Source: Chloroflexota bacterium (GTDB lineage: Bacteria; Chloroflexota; Dehalococcoidia; JACQUE01). From it: a stretch of 5,021 nt of DNA. Where the stretch lies: assembly GCA_016210425.1 (NCBI GenBank), contig JACQUE010000154.1:1-5021 (forward strand), given 5' to 3'. The notes beneath the pieces were generated by a model. It was not told where the DNA came from, did no database searches, and saw nothing but the letters and a program-made list of their open reading frames with translations. Shown here piece by piece: positions 1-5,021 of this stretch. Made by a program: the position numbers and the translations under genes. Numbering within the stretch: the stretch's first letter is position 1; each line of letters begins with the position of its first letter.

Positions 1-117
1 CTTGAGCGACGCGGCCTTTCCAAGGTCACCATTGTACCATGGTGTTGCCTGCCTTAAGGATCATCGCTTCATCAATGTCAGGAGTTGAAGCATTCAATGC
101 CCAAGTGAATCCTACTC

Positions 118-146
118 TTGTAAAAACCATTCTGCAAACTCATACT
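118..146 (+). promoter_or_regulatory. Possible sigma70-type promoter for the FAD oxidase gene
   Basis: TTGTAA at 118-123 and CATACT at 141-146 lie 17 bases apart. Each hexamer matches the sigma70 consensus at four of six positions. The location upstream of the FAD gene is suitable, but such weak matches arise by chance, so this is only a candidate. Confidence 0.2.
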
Positions 147-359
147 GAAGATCGAGTGAGTCGCCGTGGTAGCTCAAGCTTATGCCTCGCACCTTTTATG
201 ACGGAACGGACTGTATGTTTACGTCAAAGGAGGGGCCTGAGGACTTACCCACAGCGCCTCATCAGCTGGGGAGATGAGAGGAGGAAGAGATGTAGCGCAT
301 GATTCGAAAGATTCGATGGCTCACGGAGCCTTATCGGCTCAAATTCGTCAAGAGACCGG

Positions 360-365
360 AAGGAG
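360..365 (+). promoter_or_regulatory. Ribosome binding site deciding the FAD oxidase start
   Basis: AAGGAG lies 8 bases before the ATG at 374, close to ideal Shine-Dalgarno sequence and spacing. The alternative ATG at 299 has AGGAGG at 279-284, about 14 bases away, which is long. The start at 374 also gives a protein close to the usual family length. Confidence 0.6.
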
Positions 366-373
366 CCCCGACT

Positions 374-1786
374 ATGAGAGCGAAAACGAGGGAAGGTCGC
401 GAGATCGACCTGAAGCAGGACACACTCGACGGTTTGAAGATGCGTCTCCGCGGTCCGATATTCGTACCCGACGACGTTGGTTATGAGGAGTCCCGAACCG
501 TCTGGAACGCCATGATCGACAGAAAGCCCGCGATCGTCGCCCGCTGCCTCGGCGTCGCCGATGTGATCGCGTGTGTGCGGTTTGCGCGCGAAAACGACCT
601 CCTGCTCTGCATCAAAGGCGGAGGGCACAACATTGCGGGCCTGGCCACGGCTGACGGCGCGCTGATGCTCGACATGTCGCTCATGCGCGGTGTCTGGGTG
701 GACACGCAGAGAAAGATTGCCCACGCGCAGGCCGGTTGCCTGCTCGGCGACGTGGATCGCGAGACACAGGTGCACGGGCTCGCTGCCGTCCTCGGTTTCG
801 TCTCGCTCACCGGCATCGCGGGACTCACCCTGGGCGGTGGGTTCGGCTACTTGACGAGGCGTTGGGGTTGGACGGCGGACAACGTTGCCGGGATGGACGT
901 GGTGACCGCCGACGAAGGCCTGATACATGCGAGCAGCGACGAGAACGCGGATCTCTTCTGGGCGCTGCGGGGTGGCGGAGGAAATTTCGGCGTCGTGGCG
1001 AGCATCAATTACGTGCTTTACCCTATCGGTCCGGAGATTGTCGGTGGCCTCGTGGCCTGGCCCGCCAGCGAAGCACCCAAGGTGCTCGACTTGTACCGGG
1101 CGCTCGCCGAGGAGGCCCCGCCCGAGCTCACGCTCGTGGCAATCATGCGCCCGGCGCCTCCGGCACCGTGGCTTCCGAAGGACTGGCATGGGAAGCTGAT
1201 CGTGGCTTTGCTTGCCTGCTACACGGGGAAACCCGAGGAGGGCGAGAAGGTTGTCGCCCCCATCAAGTCGTTTGGAAACCCAATCGGTGATGTGCTCGTG
1301 CGCCGACCGTACGCGCAGATGCAGTCGCTGCTCGACGCTACGCAGCCGAAGGGCAGACGCTACTACTGGAAGAGCGAGTACCTTTCGCGCATCGAACCAG
1401 AGCTGTGCGAGAAGGTCATCGACCATGCAGCAAGAATCGGATCGCCTCACTCGGCCGTGATCCTGTTCCAGATCGGAGGTGCTCTCAACCTACTCGACGA
1501 GGAGCACTCCGCCGTCGGCAACCGTAATGCGCGTTACGTGCTCAACATAGCGGGCTCGTGGGGGCAGGCGGACGAGGACAGGGCGAACATCGGATGGGCC
1601 CGGGAGGCGTGGAACGACATGAAGCGGTTCTCGACCGGCGGCACGTATATCAACTTCCTTACCCAGGACGAACGTCCCGAACGCGTCGAGGCCGCGTTCG
1701 GGAAAGCGCTCCAGCGGCTCGCCGAGGTCAAGCGGAGATGGGATCCGGAGAACGTGTTCCGCACGAATCGTAACATCAAACCGTAA
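374..1786 (+). CDS. FAD-binding oxidoreductase, berberine-bridge/6-hydroxynicotine-oxidase type
   Basis: A 470-residue flavoprotein oxidase, probably cytoplasmic since no signal peptide is visible. The N-terminal FAD_binding_4 (PCMH-fold) domain carries KGGGHNIAG; its histidine (residue 85 from this start, codon at 626-628) is the family's 8-alpha-N1-histidyl FAD attachment site. GLTLGGGFG and ALRGGGGNFGVV complete the flavin-binding signature. The C-terminal BBE motif runs from YINFLTQDERPE to RWDPENVFRTNRNI and ends the protein. The cysteine that gives a second flavin link in bicovalent members is absent: that segment reads GFVSLTGIAG, as in mono-covalent relatives such as 6-hydroxy-D-nicotine oxidase. 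Known members oxidise sugars, alkaloids or other secondary metabolites with O2; the substrate here cannot be told. An in-frame ATG at 299 would add 25 residues, but 374 has the better ribosome binding site. The gene stands alone and converges with the primase gene 25 bases downstream. Confidence 0.93.
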   Translation: MRAKTREGREIDLKQDTLDGLKMRLRGPIFVPDDVGYEESRTVWNAMIDRKPAIVARCLGVADVIACVRFARENDLLLCIKGGGHNIAGLATADGALMLDMSLMRGVWVDTQRKIAHAQAGCLLGDVDRETQVHGLAAVLGFVSLTGIAGLTLGGGFGYLTRRWGWTADNVAGMDVVTADEGLIHASSDENADLFWALRGGGGNFGVVASINYVLYPIGPEIVGGLVAWPASEAPKVLDLYRALAEEAPPELTLVAIMRPAPPAPWLPKDWHGKLIVALLACYTGKPEEGEKVVAPIKSFGNPIGDVLVRRPYAQMQSLLDATQPKGRRYYWKSEYLSRIEPELCEKVIDHAARIGSPHSAVILFQIGGALNLLDEEHSAVGNRNARYVLNIAGSWGQADEDRANIGWAREAWNDMKRFSTGGTYINFLTQDERPERVEAAFGKALQRLAEVKRRWDPENVFRTNRNIKP

Positions 1787-1807
1787 ACCGGCCCAAGAGA
1801 TGGCAGT

Positions 1808-1831
1808 GCGCCTAACAAGGCGCTGCAGCGG
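1808..1831. repeat. attC-like half-site and hairpin at the gene convergence
   Basis: GCCTAAC at 1810-1816 fits the integron attC core RYYYAAC (GTTRRRY on the other strand). It is followed by AAGG and then the perfect palindrome CGCTGCAGCG at 1821-1830, an arrangement common at the ends of environmental attC sites. GCGCC/GGCGC (1808-1812 and 1819-1823) can also form a 5-bp stem with a 6-base loop. The TAG stop of the minus-strand primase lies inside this site. The partner half that a working attC needs (a mirrored arm ending in GTTRRRY) was not found within roughly 150 bases on either side. It is therefore a solitary or broken half-site at best, and may be coincidence. There is no T-run to make it a clear terminator. 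Confidence 0.4.
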
Positions 1832-3164
1832 CCTGTCGCTGCGATGGTGCGAGTTCGCCATGGAAAGCAACGTCGATCGCGCTCCCTGGGTGGCGCTCGT
1901 CCGCCACGTCGACTCCAATGCCATGCGTCGCCAAAAGCTCCTGAGCATCGTCCAGGCAACCGCGAGGCAGCCCGACGTGGCGCTCGAAGTCATCTGCACA
2001 GCTGATCACCCGCGGCTTGCCGAAAGTGGACAGCCGCATCGCCTGGGCTCGGTAGAACTCGGGGTTCTGGAAAGCCGCCAAACGCCAGAGTCGGCTCAGC
2101 ATCGCTGGCGGCAAGCCCTCCTTGGCGACGTAGACAAGGTTTGCGACAGTGACGCGTACGCGCTGTGGAAAGGGGCCAGCAACGCGCTCATCTGGCCGGT
2201 GACCCGACGGCGGCAAAGTCCAGGGATCCCCTTCCCCTTCGGTGTCGACGATGCTTGGCCGTATGCCGAGCACATTGCCCGCCCGCGTTACGCCGCCGAT
2301 GATTGCGCCGACCTCCGCTAGCGACATCTGGCGTACGCTGGACAGGAACGCCCACTGGTCCGGATACGGTTCGAAGTTTCGGTCGAGGAACACGCTGTTG
2401 CCCTCCCGGCGCGGCGCCCTTTGCAGCGGCAGGGCAATCAGGTTGCCAAAGCCCCCCTTAGGCAGGCTGTCCTGATTCGGGAAGAGCCGATCATACGAGT
2501 CGAGACCGATCTGGTGCCGCCGCTCCATGGCCAGCGTCAGCAGGGCGCAGCCGAGCTTTCGGGCCTGGGAGGCGGGGACTGGCGCGCTGAAGAAGATCCA
2601 CACGTGACCTCCGTTCCCGGAGCGGGAGCGTTCCAGCGCAGCCGGCACCCCGAGCGCGTCGCAGGTGGTGAGATAGGCCGCCACATCCTCCTGCCAGCGT
2701 TCCTTGTCAAAGTCGGCCGCCAGAAACCAGCAGGTTTCGTCACGCAGCAGAGGGTAGATCCCGATCGTCAGCCGTCCATCCAGGTGGGCATGGAGCACTT
2801 GGTCGGTTAGGGGGAGGAAGATGCCTCGCTCGCGATCCGAGCGGCTTCGGCAGGCCGGGGCATACCCGGCACGACCGGCAGGGTGTTCCCAGCGCACCGC
2901 GTAGATATCCTGCCGCCCGCGGAACAACCTTTGGAGGAGGCCGATCTTCTCGGCACCCGACGAGGTGTCGGTGACCGCCTCCTCCGGGGATGGAACCATC
3001 AGAGGCAGTTGCACGGCGATACGGCCATCTACGGGCGATGAATCAGGCCGCGCCGCCTGCAACTGCGCATTCTCGCGGCGCAGGCGCGAGTTCTCCGCAC
3101 GCAGCCGGGCAGATTCATCTCTCGCGCGCCGCAGCTCGGCTTCTAGGGCCTCAATGTCCGTCAT
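1812..3164 (-). CDS. TOTE-conflict-system-type AEP primase, truncated before the helicase domain
   Basis: A 450-residue protein. Residues 4-38 are a leucine- and arginine-rich coiled coil (repeats such as LRAENSRLRRENAQL). Residues 75-285 match the AEP primase domain of TOTE conflict systems: the catalytic hhDhD motif is AADFDK (Asp151, Asp153), followed by RSGNGGHVW (His187) and LDSYDRLFPNQDSLPKGGFGNLIALPLQ-type residues at 222-248. Residues 336-435 match the linker of the family, ending IDVAFHGELAPSQRQ. Relatives continue directly into a superfamily-2 helicase with a Walker A loop and total some 800-1000 residues; here the frame ends AAAAPC and stops. The primase catalytic residues are intact, so it could be a standalone primase, but a 3'-truncated pseudogene is equally possible. 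ATG 3164 is preferred (GGGGA 5 bases upstream) over a TTG at 3194 with no such site. The family is linked to anti-invader defence; that role is inferred here. Confidence 0.8.
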   Translation of the reverse strand: MTDIEALEAELRRARDESARLRAENSRLRRENAQLQAARPDSSPVDGRIAVQLPLMVPSPEEAVTDTSSGAEKIGLLQRLFRGRQDIYAVRWEHPAGRAGYAPACRSRSDRERGIFLPLTDQVLHAHLDGRLTIGIYPLLRDETCWFLAADFDKERWQEDVAAYLTTCDALGVPAALERSRSGNGGHVWIFFSAPVPASQARKLGCALLTLAMERRHQIGLDSYDRLFPNQDSLPKGGFGNLIALPLQRAPRREGNSVFLDRNFEPYPDQWAFLSSVRQMSLAEVGAIIGGVTRAGNVLGIRPSIVDTEGEGDPWTLPPSGHRPDERVAGPFPQRVRVTVANLVYVAKEGLPPAMLSRLWRLAAFQNPEFYRAQAMRLSTFGKPRVISCADDFERHVGLPRGCLDDAQELLATHGIGVDVADERHPGSAIDVAFHGELAPSQRQAAAAPC

Positions 3165-3305
3165 GAGTGTCCCCGATGCGATGGGTACAGCCAATCGAGC
3201 AAGTCAACTGCGAAAAGTCGAGTACGATCCAGCCGCTGCCCCACGATCCCTCAGGTCAATAACAGTGGCAATACCGAGCTTAGTCCGGGCCCGTTCAGCA
3301 TTTGA

Positions 3306-3577
3306 CTCCCTCAAGCGGAACGCCTGCGGATAGTGAACAAAGTTGTTCCCGCGGCTGAATTGATGGAAGAGGCAAGAACACTGGCTACGAGACTGGTCAG
3401 ATGGCCCCTTTGTCAATCGAACTGATAAAACGGATGGCCTATGCTGGCCTCGAAACTCCTCTGGCACCGCAGTTGGATGTCGAAGCCTACTACGCAAGCA
3501 TCCTGCTCGAAACAGAAGACTTCAAGGAAGGGGTTCAAGCATTCAAGGAGGAAAGGCAGACCGTATGTCCAGGGTGA
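3306..3577 (+). pseudogene. Enoyl-CoA hydratase/isomerase, C-terminal remnant with frameshift
   Basis: Two adjoining frames together read like the last third of a crotonase-family protein. The first (3306 to about 3401) gives QAERLRIVNKVVPAAELM and EEARTLATRLVR, matching the family's G-L-V-N-x-V-V-P segment and following helix. The second (about 3404-3577) gives PLSIELIKRMAYAGLE, LDVEAYYASILLETEDFKEG and VQAFKEER before a TGA, matching the C-terminal trimerisation helices and the usual TEDxxEGxxAFxEKR ending. Joining them needs a one-base correction near 3399-3406. A TGA at 3303-3305 closes the upstream side, and the roughly 170 N-terminal residues with the CoA-binding and oxyanion-hole motifs are absent. 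Intact members hydrate 2-enoyl-CoA in beta-oxidation; this copy cannot. The frameshift alone could be a sequencing error, but the missing N-terminal portion argues for true decay. Confidence 0.75.
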
Positions 3578-3904
3578 GCATCAGCCTCCTCTTTCTTGCG
3601 ACCTCGCTGCCGGCAGCTCTGGGAGATCCGCAAGAAGAACGAAGGAGCGCGGATTTGAGGTTACCGGGACCTCCTGGACGCAGGGGCCGCTATAGCCTGA
3701 TCGCTGTCGTGAAGGCGCCCACGGAAGACACCATGATATTAGGCCTGTACAACATCGCTGAGCTGGGCAGTCGCCAGCGAAACGCTTCGCGCCTTTACAG
3801 ACGAAGAGATGCAGCGACTTCTGCGCCAGACTTAACTGCCCTCCTTTGCAGTTCTGAACAGCGGGGAGTCGGACACTGGCTTCGCCTAATGCAACAAACT
3901 CAGC

Positions 3905-3923
3905 GCCCAACCGAGGGTCGGGC
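3905..3923 (-). terminator. Probable hairpin terminator of the cytochrome gene
   Basis: In the minus-strand transcript, GCCCGACC and GGUUGGGC form an 8-bp stem with one G-U pair around a 3-base loop (CUC). It starts 26 bases after the cytochrome stop codon. The tail that follows, GCTGAGTTTGTTG, is only moderately T-rich, so it is a weak or imperfect intrinsic terminator. Confidence 0.5.
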
Positions 3924-3948
3924 AGGCGACAGGGATATGCCCTCTTCC

Positions 3949-4746
3949 CTAGGCTATACGCCTACGAAGCTGAAGGGCGATACCTGTGGCCAGAGCCGCC
4001 ACCCCCAGCAGGCCGATAACAAGAGCATACCTTGAGGTCGAGTCGCCGGTCTTGGGCAGGGCTGCCGGAGGGGGAGCCGGTGGTGGCAGCTCCCAGATGT
4101 GGGCAGCGATGTCAGCCAGTTGCGCATCGCTCAGCTTGTCTGGCGCAAAGGTGGGCATCCCGGGCAGAGCGCCGGAACGAGCCGCCAGCCTCACGAGCGC
4201 GTGCATGATCGGGGGCGGTGCTCCTCCTGCCTTAAGGCCGGCAACTATAGCTGCCAGGGGCGGAGCTGTGACTCCTTCGCCCTTGGCGCCATGGCAGACA
4301 GCGCAGTTGGCGGCGTAGGGCGCTGCCCCCTTCTGCGCGTCCCCAGGCGGGATCACTGCAGCAGGCGCTGGTGATAAGCTCCAAAGGTAGTCCCCCACGT
4401 CGGCAGCCTCAGCGTCGCTTATCTTGCCAGGGTTATATACGGGCATGATAGCTCCGGACGGACGTTCCTTGGTGGCCTGGATTATCAAGCCGGTTGCCGC
4501 TTGTACGGGTAGCCCTACTTCCTTGAAGTAGATCAGGTCTTTCGCCAGGGGCGGAGCGATAGGACCGCCTTTGCCTTCAAAGCCATGACAAACAGCGCAA
4601 ACCTTGTCGTAGGCCACCTTCCCTTTTGCGACGTCCGGCAGCGGCGCGGCCAGGGCGAGAGAAGCCATCATAAAGCTCAATGCCACTAGCACCAGCAGGG
4701 ACCCCCATACCAGAAGCCTCATGCGCAGACCATTGGCAGTTCTCAT
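3949..4746 (-). CDS. Secreted di-heme cytochrome c with LPKTG cell-wall anchor
   Basis: A 265-residue exported electron-transfer protein. Residues 1-33 are a Sec signal peptide (basic start, long hydrophobic core, likely cleavage at ALA-AP). Two class-I cytochrome c domains follow, each with CAVCH heme-binding (Cys50/Cys53/His54 and Cys148/Cys151/His152) and a likely axial methionine (Met101 in IMPVYN, Met197 in GMPTF). A Pro/Ala linker near 125-135 joins them. A proline-rich stretch (PPPAPPPAA) leads to LPKTG (230-234), a hydrophobic segment (about 239-260) and an RRR tail, the classic sortase sorting signal. It should end up linked to the cell wall or, if not sorted, anchored by the C-terminal helix. 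The di-heme plus C-terminal helix layout recalls actinobacterial QcrC, but the sequence is of the generic c-type class. The start at 4746 has GGAGG 7 bases upstream; an in-frame ATG at 4782 would put 12 odd residues before the signal peptide. Confidence 0.93.
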   Translation of the reverse strand: MRTANGLRMRLLVWGSLLVLVALSFMMASLALAAPLPDVAKGKVAYDKVCAVCHGFEGKGGPIAPPLAKDLIYFKEVGLPVQAATGLIIQATKERPSGAIMPVYNPGKISDAEAADVGDYLWSLSPAPAAVIPPGDAQKGAAPYAANCAVCHGAKGEGVTAPPLAAIVAGLKAGGAPPPIMHALVRLAARSGALPGMPTFAPDKLSDAQLADIAAHIWELPPPAPPPAALPKTGDSTSRYALVIGLLGVAALATGIALQLRRRIA

Positions 4747-4750
4747 TCCG

Positions 4751-4758
4751 TCTCCTCC
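4751..4758 (-). promoter_or_regulatory. Ribosome binding site deciding the cytochrome start
   Basis: GGAGGAGA on the minus strand precedes the ATG at 4746; its GGAGG core is 7 bases away. This strong site, and the signal peptide that begins right after it, favour 4746 over the upstream ATG at 4782. Confidence 0.7.
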
Positions 4759-4782
4759 AGTACTGGGAATAGAGTCAGGCAA

Positions 4783-4919
4783 AATCGGGGAACCTGAGCA
4801 GGCAGCGAGGTTTCCTTCACATTTGACGTTCCCTCCCAGCTATTTGGATGCTTTTCCCGACCGCCAGACAAGAGAGGGTACCACCGGTCACGGTCGCATA
4901 AGTAGCCCCCCTCCTTCTC
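4783..4919. other. Leader region of the cytochrome gene
   Basis: Intergenic stretch upstream of the cytochrome gene. It should contain the promoter, but no pair of hexamers close to a sigma70 consensus with normal spacing was recognised, so a different sigma class or cotranscription with the gene on its right is possible. Confidence 0.4.
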
Positions 4920-5021
4920 TTACCCCATTCCTTTGGGCCATCTGGGTTCGTGTGGCTGCCACGGAAGGACATCGTACGGTATGCGTTGAGCGCTACTCAT
5001 GCCGGGCCAGAACCCGGAGGC
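4920..5021 (-). CDS. Possible C-terminal end of an unidentified gene (partial)
   Basis: On the minus strand one frame is open from the window edge for 33 codons and ends with TAA at 4920-4922. Its tail reads IPYDVLPWQPHEPRWPKGMG, while the other two minus frames close quickly. Tryptophan- and proline-rich tails of this kind occur on membrane or redox proteins, but no family was recognised. If real, it lies 173 bases upstream of the cytochrome gene in the same direction and could share its transcript. The length is too short to exclude chance. Confidence 0.25.
   Translation of the reverse strand, partial: ASGFWPGMSSAQRIPYDVLPWQPHEPRWPKGMG

Larger units (their letters stand above)
1..373. other. 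Upstream non-coding stretch
   Basis: No convincing gene is visible. The frames open at the left edge on the plus strand are short: one closes with TAA at 55-57, another with TGA near 88. Either could be the tail of a gene outside the window, but neither shows a motif. An 87-codon plus-strand frame from 39 has no family signature and no clear ribosome binding site. The stretch is less GC-rich than the genes that follow. It contains a 6-bp inverted repeat at 27-44 (CACCAT/ATGGTG) and another at 258-278 (CTCATC/GATGAG), the latter just before a purine-rich tract. It probably carries the leader and promoter of the FAD oxidase gene. Confidence 0.5.
3204..3948. other. Gene-remnant region between primase and cytochrome genes
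   Basis: No intact gene is supported in this stretch. Besides the enoyl-CoA hydratase remnant, two weaker echoes are visible. On the plus strand, EERRSADLRLPGPPGR (from 3634) followed by IAVVKAPTEDTMILGL (to 3747), then in another frame ETLRAFTDEEMQRLLRQT ending at TAA 3833-3835, resembles the wing and last helix of a MarR-family regulator. On the minus strand, KLGIATVIDLRD (about 3246-3281) resembles the N-terminal LGIxTVIDLR motif of bacterial tyrosine phosphatases. Both are short and lie in interrupted frames. A 156-codon plus-strand frame from 3565 spans these pieces but has no consistent family character as a whole. Confidence 0.4.

Noticed and set aside
39..302. 87-codon plus-strand frame in the upstream region
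   Set aside because: No ribosome binding site or domain was seen, and it runs into the leader of the FAD oxidase gene in a different frame.
245..1450. 401-codon minus-strand frame opposite the FAD oxidase gene
   Set aside because: It is antisense to a gene with clear FAD and BBE motifs. Its product is rich in Arg, His and Asp with no recognisable domain, as expected for a shadow frame in GC-rich DNA.
1800..2321. 173-codon plus-strand frame opposite the primase gene
   Set aside because: It is antisense to the conserved linker region of the primase, and its product shows no family signature.
3565..4035. 156-codon plus-strand frame with a signal-peptide-like start
   Set aside because: It overlaps the hydratase remnant, runs through the MarR-like debris and into the 3' end of the cytochrome gene, and has no consistent protein character.
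3986..4318. 110-codon plus-strand frame opposite the cytochrome gene
   Set aside because: It is antisense to the LPKTG and second heme domain of a well-supported gene; its Ala/Gly-rich product reflects base composition.
4984..4992. GTTGAGC, matching GTTRRRY, as the missing attC half
   Set aside because: The motif occurs about once per kilobase by chance, lies more than 3 kb from the other half-site, and has no mirrored arm.
5002..5017. CCGGG/CCCGG inverted repeat near the right edge
   Set aside because: A 5-bp GC stem without a T-run is expected by chance in GC-rich DNA, and it lies inside a possible coding frame.

Overview
The window is about 5 kb of GC-rich bacterial chromosome. It carries three readable genes separated by decayed gene debris. 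The best taxonomic hint is a c-type cytochrome that ends in an LPKTG sorting signal, which points to a sortase-bearing cell such as Chloroflexota or Actinomycetota. High GC and remnants of fatty-acid and regulatory genes fit a soil or subsurface organism. No rRNA, tRNA, CRISPR array or complete insertion sequence was seen.

Layout. Bases 1-373 hold no convincing gene. Bases 374-1786 (+) encode a berberine-bridge-like FAD oxidase with a single covalent-flavin histidine. Bases 1812-3164 (-) encode the coiled coil and archaeo-eukaryotic primase (AEP) part of a TOTE-conflict-system-type primase/helicase. This reading frame stops just before the point where relatives begin their helicase domain. 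The stop codon lies inside a sequence resembling one end of an integron attC site, in the 25-bp gap shared with the FAD gene. Bases 3204-3948 are debris: a frameshifted C-terminal piece of an enoyl-CoA hydratase (3306-3577, +), plus weaker pieces resembling a MarR regulator and a tyrosine phosphatase. Bases 3949-4746 (-) encode a secreted di-heme cytochrome c with a C-terminal LPKTG anchor, followed by a likely hairpin terminator. The last 100 bases may hold the C-terminal end of another minus-strand gene.

The three genes do not form an operon: the FAD gene and the primase converge, and the primase and cytochrome are separated by about 780 bases of remnants. The region looks like an accessory or rearranged segment. 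The points most worth following up are the truncated conflict-system primase with its attC-like edge and the cell-wall-anchored di-heme cytochrome.
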